DNA from: Pseudomonas californiensis
GTDB lineage: Bacteria > Pseudomonadota > Gammaproteobacteria > Pseudomonadales > Pseudomonadaceae
Assembly (NCBI RefSeq): GCF_021147775.1
Contig: NZ_JAGTPK010000004.1
Coordinates: 1-64,000, forward strand
DNA: 64,000 nucleotides
Direction: 5' to 3'
The notes beneath the pieces were generated by a model that worked only from the letters and a program-made list of their open reading frames with translations, made no database searches and was not told the origin of the DNA. Made by a program: the position numbers and the translations under genes. This document shows positions 27,308 through 35,230 of the stretch, piece after piece; position 1 is the first letter of the stretch, and every line of letters starts with the position of its first letter.

Positions 27308-28352
27308 TTTCCAGATTGGCTGCCGTAGAATTGGCACTGATGCGCCTCCCTTCGTAATTGCAGAGATGAGTGGCAATCATAACCAGTCGCTGGAGCAGGC
27401 GCTGCTTATCGTGGATGCCGCTGCCAGAGCGGGCGCTCATGCGCTGAAGTTGCAGACGTACACTGCAGACACCATGACGCTGGATCTCTCTGAAGGTGAG
27501 TTCCTTATCAAAGACCCGAAAAGCCTTTGGGTGGGCTCGTCCTTGCACGATCTGTATGAAAAGGCGCACACGCCGTGGGCATGGCATGAGCCCATCTTCG
27601 AGCGTGCCAGAGCGTTGGGAATGGAGGTGTTTTCCACTCCATTCGATGAAAGCGCAGTAGAGTTTCTGGAAAGCCTCCAGGTGCCTGCCTACAAGATCGC
27701 CAGTTTCGAAAATACCGATCTCCCGCTCATTCGGCGCGTGGCGGCTACCGGCAAACCCATGATCATATCTACCGGTATGGCAAGCATTGCGGAACTTGAC
27801 GAAACGGTACGCGCTGCACGGGCCGCAGGCTGCAAGGACCTGGTATTGCTCAAGTGCACAAGTACCTACCCGGCTACTGCGCAGAACAGTAACGTGCGAA
27901 CCATCCCGCACTTGAAACAACTGTTCGGCTGTGAAGTCGGTTTGTCTGATCACACCATGGGAGTAGGCGTTTCAATCGCGGCAGTAGCCATGGGTGCCTG
28001 CGTGATCGAGAAACACTTTACGCTTGACCGAAGTGCTGGCGGCGTCGATGCGAGCTTCTCGCTGGAACCACACGAAATGGCCAGTCTGGTTATCGAAACT
28101 GAGCGTGCCTGGCAAGGGCTTGGTCAGGTCAAGTATGGGCCTACACAGGCTGAGCTCAGCTCGTTGCAGTACCGTCGGTCATTGTATGTCGTACGCGACA
28201 TGGTCGCCGGTGAGGCATTCAGCAAAGATAATGTAAGAGCTATTCGCCCTGGCTGGGGCCTGCCTCCCAAATACATAGAGGCTGTCTTCGGGCGCAAAGC
28301 CCGACATGCCTTGTCCAGAGGCACGGCGTTGGCCTGGGAAATGGTCATCTAG
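27297..28352 (+). CDS. pseI: PseI, pseudaminic acid synthase
   Basis: A 351-residue NeuB-family enzyme condensing 6-deoxy-AltdiNAc with phosphoenolpyruvate. Visible features are FVIAEMSGNHNQSLEQA (PseI type), ALKLQTYTADTMTLD, the PAYKIASFENTDLPLI segment, GLSDHTMGVGVSIAAVAMGA and a C-terminal SAF domain (RRSLYVVRDMVAGEAF). Two adjacent ATGs at 27297 and 27300 are both possible. Either overlaps the end of pseG. It is the last gene of the Pse block, followed by 327 non-coding bases. Confidence 0.94.
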   Translation: MMTSFQIGCRRIGTDAPPFVIAEMSGNHNQSLEQALLIVDAAARAGAHALKLQTYTADTMTLDLSEGEFLIKDPKSLWVGSSLHDLYEKAHTPWAWHEPIFERARALGMEVFSTPFDESAVEFLESLQVPAYKIASFENTDLPLIRRVAATGKPMIISTGMASIAELDETVRAARAAGCKDLVLLKCTSTYPATAQNSNVRTIPHLKQLFGCEVGLSDHTMGVGVSIAAVAMGACVIEKHFTLDRSAGGVDASFSLEPHEMASLVIETERAWQGLGQVKYGPTQAELSSLQYRRSLYVVRDMVAGEAFSKDNVRAIRPGWGLPPKYIEAVFGRKARHALSRGTALAWEMVI

Positions 28353-28679
28353 TGAATGGGTTGTCACTCTCACGCAGTACAGCTGCAGCGCTACAGCCGT
28401 CATGCGCGTGAGAATGATTCTTCACGCCTTCGAGCCGTATTGCGGCTCTGCACGGTGTCATGCCAAGCGCTAAAAGCGTATAAAACTTAGTGACCTATCA
28501 GTCATCGAGTGCATCTTCACTATATCGTGTGTGCGGGTGACAGCGACACGGGCTGATTTTAGAGTAGTCCGTGATGGGTGGAGCATCTGCGCAGCCTTTT
28601 AAAAGCCAGAAAGCTGTCTGGTTTTCAATGCCGCGCCGCTGGGCGAGCGGTGACATTCAGCTATTTACATTGGGAAGCC
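28353..28679. other. Intergenic region between pseI and the ketoacyl synthase gene
   Basis: 327 bases without a supportable gene. It contains a hairpin at 28432-28448 (GAGCCG / CGGCTC, five-base loop), a -10-like TATAAA at 28479, and an A/T-richer stretch than its surroundings. No convincing FliA or RpoN element was found. It probably terminates the Pse transcript and holds the start of the orf3-type transcript. Confidence 0.45.
28432..28448 (+). terminator. Possible weak terminator hairpin after pseI
   Basis: A six-pair GC-rich stem GAGCCG-TATTG-CGGCTC, 80 bases after pseI. There is no T tract directly behind it, so intrinsic termination is doubtful. Confidence 0.3.
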
Positions 28680-29609
28680 ATGATGATTGGCATAAAAAGC
28701 ATAGCGAGTTATGTGCCTGCAGCTGGCGTTGACAATTACGCGCAAGGCGCAGCATTCGGCAAGGATGATGAGTTCATTCTCGGCAAGATCGGCTCTGCTT
28801 TTCTGCCGCGCAAGGACGATACGCAAGAGACCTCTGACTTGTGTGTCGAGGCCGTCAACGTGTTGTTCGCCAATAATCCGCATCTCAAGCGTGAATCGAT
28901 TGATGCGTTGATTGTTGTCACGCAAAACGGTGATGAAGAAGGTCTGCCTCATACGGCCGCCATTGTTCAGGACAAGCTGGGCTTGCCTACACATGTTGCT
29001 GCGTTCGATATTTCTCTGGGTTGCTCCGGCTACGTTTACGGGATTTACGCGCTCAAGGGGTTCATGGAAGCGACGGGTTTGAAAAACGGACTGTTGGTAA
29101 CCGCTGACCCGTATTCCAAAATTGTTGACCCGCAGGACCGGAATACAACGATGCTGTTCGGTGATGCCGCCACTGCGACGTGGATGGGTGAAGACGCTCC
29201 CTGGATGTTGGGCAAGGCAAAGTTTGGTACGGATGGCTCCGGCGCGCCCCACTTGAAAGTCAGCAATGGCGTTTTTTACATGAACGGCCGTCAGGTGTTC
29301 AATTTTGCATTGCTAAAGGTCCCTGCGCACCTGCATGAATTGCTGAGCGAATCCGGGCTGACCCAGGATGACATCGATGCGTTCTGCATTCATCAGGGCA
29401 GCGCGGCGATTGTTGATGCCGTCGCCCGAAGGTTCGAAGGCGACCCTGACAAGTTCGTTAAAGATATGCTTGAAACAGGTAATACCATCTCATCCAGTAT
29501 TCCGTTATTGCTGGAAAAGCATGTGCTGAACGCCAAATGGAAACGTGTCGCACTGAGCGGTTTCGGCGTGGGCCTGTCATGGGGCTCGGCTATCATTTAC
29601 AGACCCTGA
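28680..29609 (+). CDS. 3-oxoacyl-ACP synthase III-like protein (orf3 of the flagellin glycosylation island)
   Basis: A 309-residue thiolase-fold condensing enzyme. The FabH-type triad is intact: C115 in FDISLGCSGYVYG, H238 in CIHQGSAAI, N268 in GNTISSSIP. I chose the ATG at 28680 (MMIGIKSIASYVP). The frame extends upstream without similarity to the family. In P. syringae a KAS III-like orf3 lies downstream of fgt2 and is needed for normal flagellin glycan. It may build the short 3-hydroxyacyl group attached to the amino sugar. Here it is the likely partner of the N-acyltransferase at 17856. Confidence 0.85.
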   Translation: MMIGIKSIASYVPAAGVDNYAQGAAFGKDDEFILGKIGSAFLPRKDDTQETSDLCVEAVNVLFANNPHLKRESIDALIVVTQNGDEEGLPHTAAIVQDKLGLPTHVAAFDISLGCSGYVYGIYALKGFMEATGLKNGLLVTADPYSKIVDPQDRNTTMLFGDAATATWMGEDAPWMLGKAKFGTDGSGAPHLKVSNGVFYMNGRQVFNFALLKVPAHLHELLSESGLTQDDIDAFCIHQGSAAIVDAVARRFEGDPDKFVKDMLETGNTISSSIPLLLEKHVLNAKWKRVALSGFGVGLSWGSAIIYRP

Positions 29610-29684
29610 TCAAGCGGGTCATTAATAGTGTTCACGGTGAGTCAGTCGTGAGCGTTATTTTTGACCCAGTCCGAGTGATGCTTT

Positions 29685-30977
29685 ATGAATGACATTTTTC
29701 AGCTGAACGCTGACGTACTCGGCATTCGTTGGCCGAATGTGCTGGCAAGGTTGCTGGACGAAAGCCATGAAGCGTTGCCGGTCGAGCTGGTTGAAGGTCA
29801 GGAGTCGACCCTGGGAATCGACGGCGTTCAGCTCACCAGCCGCCACGACCGGATGGGCGAGGCGCGTCTGCAGGCGGCAAGCTTGCCGACTTCGAATGCG
29901 GTGATTCATGTCTACGGCACGGGTCTGGGCGATTTGCAGCAAGTCCTGTTGCTGCGCTCTGGGCTCTGTCAGCTGCACGTGCATATCCTTAATGGTGCAC
30001 TGTTTCTTCTGGTGCTCAAGCTCACCGATCAGACGTCCTGGCTATCGGACCCTCGTGTCGAGCTGACGTACGCCTGCGATCATCGTGACATACAGTTGCC
30101 ATTCTTCGCACTGCCTGCGGAGCTGGAGCTGGCGGACGAGCGCAATGCGCGGGTTAGAGATCGTCTGGTCAGCGAGGTGCATCTGCATTTCAATAACCGT
30201 GAGTTTGATCCCGCCTCGCCCCATATCCTGGAGCGCTTGCAAGCCAACCTTGAGCTGGTCGGGTCCGACAATGATGTAGCGCAGCTGTTTGGCACTCAGC
30301 CTGGCAGGGATATTTATGTAATTGGTACCGGGCCTACCCTTGAGCAACATTTCGACAGGCTTCTGGGCATTCGATCCCGAGCGCTGCGGCCTTTGTTTAT
30401 ATGTGTGGATACTGCCTACAGGCCTTTGTTGGCCAAAGGCATCCTGCCGGATATCGTCGTCACCATCGATCGAAATATCAGCGCGCTGCACCTGCCGCCA
30501 GCGGGTTCGGCAGATGTGATTCTTGTCTATAAGCCGTTGAGCGATCCTGCAGTGATCAGCGCCTGGGAGGGTGAGCGCTATGTTGCCTACTCGACCGGCC
30601 CGCTCCATGCGCCGCTGCGAAAGCAGTTCGCGAGAGGCGAATTGTCTGGTGGAGGGAGCGTTATTCATCCGGCAGTGGATCTTGCGGTGCAGATGGGAGC
30701 GCGAGAAATAACGCTGCTCGGTGCCGACTTCGCTTATCCAATGAACAGGACGCATGCCGGGTGGGATGATGGCATGTTAGGAGCCCCAGCCGACCAGTCC
30801 AGGCAATGGGTGCTGGACGGCCATGGGCAACGCATCAAGACGCAGTTGAACTTCCGCCGCTACTTGGGTGAGTTGGAGCGCTACATTGAGGCTCATCCTG
30901 AAGTGCAGTTCCTCAATAGCAGCCGCTCGGGGGCGATGATAGCCGGGACGGTCTTCAATGATGAGTTTGTCTCATGA
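29685..30977 (+). CDS. Maf/DUF115-like motility accessory protein, candidate pseudaminic acid transferase
   Basis: A 430-residue protein with the MptE/DUF115 core also found in Maf motility accessory factors. Core motifs are IYVIGTGPTLEQHFDRLL (about residues 206-223), FICVDTAYRPLLAKGILPDI then VVTIDRN, and SGGGSVIHPAVDLAVQMGAR then EITLLGADFAYP. N-terminal about 190 residues are family-specific and variable. Maf proteins of Campylobacter, Helicobacter and Aeromonas transfer Pse or related nonulosonates to flagellin. The gene lies next to fliC and close to the Pse genes, which supports that role here. ATG at 29685; overlap of four bases with the next gene. Confidence 0.75.
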   Translation: MNDIFQLNADVLGIRWPNVLARLLDESHEALPVELVEGQESTLGIDGVQLTSRHDRMGEARLQAASLPTSNAVIHVYGTGLGDLQQVLLLRSGLCQLHVHILNGALFLLVLKLTDQTSWLSDPRVELTYACDHRDIQLPFFALPAELELADERNARVRDRLVSEVHLHFNNREFDPASPHILERLQANLELVGSDNDVAQLFGTQPGRDIYVIGTGPTLEQHFDRLLGIRSRALRPLFICVDTAYRPLLAKGILPDIVVTIDRNISALHLPPAGSADVILVYKPLSDPAVISAWEGERYVAYSTGPLHAPLRKQFARGELSGGGSVIHPAVDLAVQMGAREITLLGADFAYPMNRTHAGWDDGMLGAPADQSRQWVLDGHGQRIKTQLNFRRYLGELERYIEAHPEVQFLNSSRSGAMIAGTVFNDEFVS

Positions 30978-31234
30978 ATGAGCGCGAGCAATGTGTGAGT
31001 GCCTGCATCGAGTGCGCAACGCTGCTCCGTCTTGGGCGCAGCATAGAGGCTGGTCTTGATATGCTTGATGTCTGCGAGCAGGCCAGCGTTCTTCTCGATT
31101 CCCGTCCAGCGATAATCAGACACCAGTGGGTCGCTGTGTTGTCCAGGATGCACGATTGTCAGCAGGCTCAGGACTGGCTGGGCCTGGCCGATTACATGGA
31201 TCACGAATTGGTGGAGTTGTTGAACGCTGAATGA
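30974..31234 (+). CDS. Small helical hypothetical protein next to fliC, 86 aa
   Basis: An 86-residue, apparently all-helical, acidic protein (MNEREQCVSACIECATLLRL ... DYMDHELVELLNAE). It has no signal peptide or membrane segment. Its ATG overlaps the Maf-like gene stop by four bases, which supports real translation and a shared function. Size and helical character recall flagellar export chaperones such as FliS/FliT, but no signature supports that. I do not recognise a family. It could be a partner or adaptor of the Maf-like protein. Confidence 0.6.
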   Translation: MNEREQCVSACIECATLLRLGRSIEAGLDMLDVCEQASVLLDSRPAIIRHQWVAVLSRMHDCQQAQDWLGLADYMDHELVELLNAE

Positions 31235-31378
31235 TTTGCCTATAGACAGAAGCGTTGTCACACATTTGACTTCGTCTTGTGAGGTTGGAGGGTGGTGTGA
31301 ATCGTTGCCGTTTGATGGCCCTAAGCTATTGTTTTGAAAAGAGTGGCAGATTGAAGGCACTTTTTTTCCAAATAGGGC

Positions 31379-31405
31379 TAAAGCAAACAGGGATGTCGAC
31401 GATAA
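31379..31405 (+). promoter_or_regulatory. FliA (sigma28) promoter of fliC
   Basis: TAAA-N15-GACGATAA matches the sigma28 consensus TAAA-N15-GCCGATAA with one mismatch and perfect spacing. It lies about 80 bases before the flagellin ATG. A strong AATGAGGAATTC leader follows. fliC is FliA-dependent in pseudomonads. Confidence 0.88.
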
Positions 31406-31484
31406 CTATTACGAAGGTTCTCTGTGCCAACCCGGCTGTCGCCAGGGCCGGAAGCCGCAGCACCCAACCAATGAGGAATTCATC

Positions 31485-32336
31485 ATGGCTTTAAGCGTAA
31501 ACACCAACGTTGCCTCCCTTGCCGTTCAGAAGAACCTGGGTCGCGCATCTGACGCTCTCTCTACTTCGATGACCCGCCTGTCTTCTGGCCTGAAAATCAA
31601 CAGCGCCAAAGATGACGCGGCTGGCCTGCAGATCGCTACTCGTATCACCAGCCAGGTTCGTGGCCAGAACGTAGCAATCAAGAACGCCAACGACGGCATC
31701 TCGATGGCGCAAACCGCTGAAGGCGCACTTCAGGAATCCACCAACCTCCTGCAGCGTATGCGTGAACTGGCCATCCAGGCACGTAACGGTTCCAACGGTA
31801 GCTCCGAGCAGAAAGCGACCAACGCCGAATTTGCTCAGTTGTCCGACGAACTGACTCGTATCGCTGACAGCACCAACCTGAACGGCAAGAAACTGCTCGA
31901 CGGCAGCGCTGGCGTCATGACCCTGCAAGTGGGTTCCAACACTGGCGACGCCAACCACATTACATTGTCGTTGAGCGCCAAGTTCGGTGCAGTTTCGATG
32001 TCTGTGGACAGCGGTACTTTGGCTCTGACAGGCGCCAGCTCTGACGCGGCTGCTTCGGCAATCGACAAGGCAATCAGCGCAATCGATGCGGCTCTTCAGT
32101 CCATCAACGAAACTCGTGCAAACCTTGGTGCTTCGCAAAACCGTCTGACCAGCACCATCTCCAACCTGCAGAACATCAACGAAAACGCCACCGCTGCACT
32201 GGGTCGCGTACAGGATACTGACTTCGCTGAAGAAACAGCTAACCTGACCAAGCAACAAACTCTGCAGCAGGCTTCCCAGGCTGTTCTGGCTCAGGCCAAC
32301 CAGCTGCCTTCCGCTGTACTGAAACTGCTTCAGTAA
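31485..32336 (+). CDS. fliC: FliC, flagellin
   Basis: A 283-residue flagellin with the conserved D0/D1 N-terminus ([20 protein letters not shown]) and C-terminus ([20 protein letters not shown]). Residues 30-51 are the flg22-type epitope, beginning [15 protein letters not shown] as in P. syringae. Residues 84-111 (flgII-28 region) read [20 protein letters not shown] and onward, which differs from the DC3000 sequence I recall. The short central domain (about 140-200) is rich in Ser/Thr and holds the probable O-glycosylation sites. Several serines (for example S164, S176) fall at positions glycosylated in pv. tabaci. Expressed from the sigma28 promoter at 31379. Confidence 0.98.
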   Translation: MALSVNTNVASLAVQKNLGRASDALSTSMTRLSSGLKINSAKDDAAGLQIATRITSQVRGQNVAIKNANDGISMAQTAEGALQESTNLLQRMRELAIQARNGSNGSSEQKATNAEFAQLSDELTRIADSTNLNGKKLLDGSAGVMTLQVGSNTGDANHITLSLSAKFGAVSMSVDSGTLALTGASSDAAASAIDKAISAIDAALQSINETRANLGASQNRLTSTISNLQNINENATAALGRVQDTDFAEETANLTKQQTLQQASQAVLAQANQLPSAVLKLLQ

Positions 32337-32353
32337 TAGCTGAATAAGTTTTG

Positions 32354-32390
32354 ACGGGGGGGTGTGCTTGTCACGCTCTCCCGTTTTTTT
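32354..32390 (+). terminator. Rho-independent terminator of fliC
   Basis: ACGGG at 32354 pairs with CCCGT at 32380, with further G-rich/C-rich pairing inside, followed directly by a run of seven to eight T. It lies just after the flagellin stop and explains separate high fliC expression with partial read-through into flaG. Confidence 0.8.
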
Positions 32391-32410
32391 ACTTAGAGTA
32401 GGTGTTTGAC

Positions 32411-32806
32411 ATGGACATGACTGTTAAATTGAACCTGTCTTACCCGGCCATCAAGCCGATGACACCTGTGACAGACAAGCCTACAGAGGTTTCTCAGGTT
32501 TCGGCAGTGACAAAATCCACATCCGTTATTGTTTCAGGTTCGTCTGAGAACAAGGAAGCTATCAAGGTTTCCGAGGCGGAGAAATCCGAAAGGCTGAAAG
32601 CGGCGGTCAAGGAAATTGAAAGTTTTGTGCAGTCCGTCAAGCGCAATCTTGAATTTTCCATCGATGAAGCGTCTGGTGAGATTGTCGTCAAAGTGATAGC
32701 AGGCGATACCGGTGAGGTCGTAAGGCAATTACCCTCAGCTGAAGCGCTGAAAATTGCGGACAGTCTTCATAATGCTCATAGCCTGTTGTTTGATACGCGG
32801 GTCTGA
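32411..32806 (+). CDS. flaG: FlaG family protein
   Basis: A 131-residue protein of the FlaG family. The divergent Ser/Thr/Val-rich N-terminus is followed by a coiled-coil helix (EKSERLKAAVKEIESFVQSV) and the conserved C-terminal part LEFSIDEASGEIVVKVIAGD then TGEVVRQLPSAEALKIAD. FlaG is linked to filament length. It always lies between fliC and fliD in pseudomonads, as here. I chose ATG 32411. An in-frame ATG at 32417 and GTG at 32402 are alternatives, and no strong ribosome site decides. Confidence 0.93.
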   Translation: MDMTVKLNLSYPAIKPMTPVTDKPTEVSQVSAVTKSTSVIVSGSSENKEAIKVSEAEKSERLKAAVKEIESFVQSVKRNLEFSIDEASGEIVVKVIAGDTGEVVRQLPSAEALKIADSLHNAHSLLFDTRV

Positions 32807-32880
32807 TACTGGTGCTGCAACCGGTTTTTTCTCGTCTTGATCTGTTCCACAGGGTCGGATGAAACTGAAGGAGACACGTC

Positions 32881-34293
32881 ATGGCAAGCCCAATTACCAC
32901 ATCTACAGGCCTTGGCTCGGGCCTTAAAATTACCGACATTGTTACAGTGTTGGTCAAATCTGACAAAGCTGCCAAGCAAACCCAGATCGACACTCAGACA
33001 AAGTTGACCACCACCAAGTTGTCGGGTGTCAGTACTCTGAACTCTGCGCTGGATGCATTCCAGACTGCGCTGACCAACCTTGGCAAGAGCGATACGCCTG
33101 CTTTCAATGGCTATTCGGCAACCTCATCCGCCCCCAACTTCCTGAGCGTGAAGTCCAGCAACACTGCCGTTGCGGGTAATTACGGTGTCGAGGTGAAAAC
33201 CCTGGCCAGCAGTTCAACCGTAGCGTCAGCCTCTTTTGATGCGACGGCTGCCAGTGCTATTCCGAGTGGTACCCTGACCATCACTCAAAATACCACTGAT
33301 ACGTCATTTGATATCCCTGCCAACTCCACGCTGCAATCGGTTCGAGACCTGATCAATACCAAGACGACGCAAAGTGGTGTCAGCGCCAACATCGTGACTG
33401 ACAGTAATGGATCTCGTCTGATATTCACGTCCAATAAAACGGGTGCAGGTTCAGACATCAAGACCACCAGCAGCATCTCGGGGTTGACGATTGGTACGGG
33501 TACATTGGACCCGACGTCGCCCGCAAGCGCCGGGAGAATCGGGGATGCGCCGGTTGATGGCGAGATAACTGTTTCTGGCCTTTCGATCAAAAGCGCTACC
33601 AATACGTACGATACTGCCGTGTCCGGCTTGAGCTTTACGGCGGTTGCAAAGGGCTCCTCGACGGTATCTGTGGCCAGCAATTCGGATGGGTTGAAAAGCT
33701 CGCTGCAGGCGTTCGTGGATGCTTACAACACCGTGGTGAAGACCATCACCTCGTTGTCCAAGGCTACTGCGGACTCCAACGGTGATCTGACGGTCTCGGC
33801 GCCTATGACTGGGGACTCTTTGCCAAGAGATCTGCTGGCATCGATGCGTTCGGTTCTGACCACGCCTGGGCCGGGCGGCAAATTGTCCACACTTGCTCAA
33901 TTGGGTATCCAGACCGCGCAAACCGACGGCACGCTTGCGTTTGATCAGACCAAGTTCACAGCGGCGATGCAGGACAAGGGGCTGGGCGGTGACATACAGC
34001 AGCTTTTCTCAGGCACCGACAGCAATAACGGCCTGTTGAGTCGCATGAGCAAGTCGCTGGACCCCTACATTAAAACCGGCGGTCTTCTCGACCTGCGAAG
34101 CACGCAGTTGAACAAAACCAAGAACGAACTGCTTGATCAGCAGGAAGCCCTTGATATACGTATTGAAAACCTGACTGCGAGCTTGAGCAAAAAATACAAT
34201 GCGATGGATCTACTCGTGGGCAAGATGAAGGCCACGCAAACGAGTATCGTTTCATTTTTCGATACGTTGAGCGCACAACAGTCCAAATCCTGA
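32881..34293 (+). CDS. fliD: FliD, filament cap protein (HAP2)
   Basis: A 470-residue cap protein that sits at the filament tip and folds exported flagellin. The N-terminus has the family pattern (SPITTSTGLGSGLKITDIVT), and the C-terminal coiled coil (LDIRIENLTASLSKKYNAMD, MKATQTSIVSFF) is intact. The middle is variable and Ser/Thr/Ala-rich. The start at ATG 32881 follows GAAGGAGAC. A strong terminator lies directly after the gene, so it is transcriptionally separated from fliS. Confidence 0.97.
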   Translation: MASPITTSTGLGSGLKITDIVTVLVKSDKAAKQTQIDTQTKLTTTKLSGVSTLNSALDAFQTALTNLGKSDTPAFNGYSATSSAPNFLSVKSSNTAVAGNYGVEVKTLASSSTVASASFDATAASAIPSGTLTITQNTTDTSFDIPANSTLQSVRDLINTKTTQSGVSANIVTDSNGSRLIFTSNKTGAGSDIKTTSSISGLTIGTGTLDPTSPASAGRIGDAPVDGEITVSGLSIKSATNTYDTAVSGLSFTAVAKGSSTVSVASNSDGLKSSLQAFVDAYNTVVKTITSLSKATADSNGDLTVSAPMTGDSLPRDLLASMRSVLTTPGPGGKLSTLAQLGIQTAQTDGTLAFDQTKFTAAMQDKGLGGDIQQLFSGTDSNNGLLSRMSKSLDPYIKTGGLLDLRSTQLNKTKNELLDQQEALDIRIENLTASLSKKYNAMDLLVGKMKATQTSIVSFFDTLSAQQSKS

Positions 34294-34311
34294 TATTGAT
34301 TCGGACAAAAA

Positions 34312-34345
34312 AACCCGGCAGCGCTTAACCGCGTGCCGGGTTTTT
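34312..34345 (+). terminator. Rho-independent terminator after fliD
   Basis: AACCCGGCA (34312-34320) pairs with TGCCGGGTT (34334-34342) around a 13-base loop that itself can pair GCG/CGC. A T run follows and an A run precedes, so it could also act on the opposite strand. Confidence 0.87.
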
Positions 34346-34356
34346 GTCTTCCGGTC

Positions 34357-34383
34357 TAAAGTTATCTGGCAAACCGTCGATAA
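34357..34383 (+). promoter_or_regulatory. FliA (sigma28) promoter upstream of fliS
   Basis: TAAA-N15-GTCGATAA differs from the sigma28 consensus at one base and has exact 15-base spacing. It starts 11 bases beyond the fliD terminator and 67 bases before the fliS start. This gives fliS-fliT their own late promoter. Confidence 0.78.
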
Positions 34384-34423
34384 GCTGGATAGACAAGCTC
34401 TTCAAGATTTGACGAGGTACACC

Positions 34424-34843
34424 ATGAACCCGATGTTAGCCCTGCGGCAGTATCAGAAAGTGAACGTCCATGCTCAGGCATCCGAGGCTAATCCGCATCG
34501 TTTGGTGCAGATGCTGATGGAGGCCGGCCTGGATCGAATTGCTCAGGCCAAAGGGGCCATTGGGCGCAAGGACATTCCTGGCAAGGGTGTCTTTATCGGC
34601 AAGGCTGTCGACATCATTGGCGGGCTTCGTGAAGGCCTTGATATGGAGAACTCGTCTGACACGGTATCTCGCGTAGACAGTCTCTACGTCTATATGATGC
34701 AGCGTCTCGCTGAGGCGAACATCAAAAGCGACTCGAAGATTCTCGACGAAGTGAGCGGTCTTCTCTGCACCGTCAAGGAAGGCTGGGACGCGATCGCTCA
34801 TATTGGGCAAGCCAGCGATAATCCAGTTGCCCTGGGCCGTTAA
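34424..34843 (+). CDS. fliS: FliS, flagellin export chaperone
   Basis: A 139-residue helical chaperone that binds the C-terminus of flagellin in the cytoplasm. Family landmarks are the N-terminal LALRQYQKVNVHAQASEANP with HRLVQMLMEAGLDRI and the following helices. The start is ATG 34424 (MNPMLALRQY). A further in-frame start at 34409 exists but leaves the -10 element too close. It is followed by fliT after 26 bases. Confidence 0.96.
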   Translation: MNPMLALRQYQKVNVHAQASEANPHRLVQMLMEAGLDRIAQAKGAIGRKDIPGKGVFIGKAVDIIGGLREGLDMENSSDTVSRVDSLYVYMMQRLAEANIKSDSKILDEVSGLLCTVKEGWDAIAHIGQASDNPVALGR

Positions 34844-34869
34844 GAAGTCACTGCGTTAAGGAGGTTCAC

Positions 34870-35166
34870 ATGAGTGCTGCACTCAAGCGTATCGAAGAAA
34901 CCCGCGAAGCTTTGGTAGGGGCCTTGGCCGAGCGTGATTGGGCGGCAATCGTCAAGCTTGATCTGGCATGCAGGGAGTGCATGGACGCTGTTGTCAGCGA
35001 AGCGCCCGCGGACGAGCCTGCACTGCGCAGCAATCTGGAAGAGCTTTTAGGGGTCTACAGGCAGTTGATTGACGTTGCAACTGACGAGCGTCAAGCAATC
35101 GTCGATGAAATGGCACAAATCCAGAATGCCAAAAACGCAACGAAGGTATACCATCTGTTCGGCTAG
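34870..35166 (+). CDS. fliT: FliT-like flagellar export chaperone
   Basis: A 98-residue, strongly helical, acidic protein in the usual fliT position after fliS. It reads MSAALKRIEETREALVGALA and later NLEELLGVYRQLIDVATDER, in line with Pseudomonas FliT/FleP-type chaperones for the filament cap. Sequence conservation in this family is low, so the name rests on context and fold. AAGGAGG precedes the ATG. Confidence 0.85.
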   Translation: MSAALKRIEETREALVGALAERDWAAIVKLDLACRECMDAVVSEAPADEPALRSNLEELLGVYRQLIDVATDERQAIVDEMAQIQNAKNATKVYHLFG

Positions 35167-35203
35167 CTATTAATTGTCGTTTTTTTTATTCGACAAGAAG
35201 TTC

Positions 35204-35217
35204 GCCATAAATTTGAC
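35204..35217 (+). promoter_or_regulatory. FleQ-box-like sequence upstream of fleQ
   Basis: GCCATAAATTTGAC matches 10 of the 13 defined positions of the published FleQ consensus GTCaNTAAAtTGAC. It lies just upstream of the candidate fleQ -35 element. Speculative. Confidence 0.25.
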
Positions 35218-35230
35218 TGTGTCCGAATTT

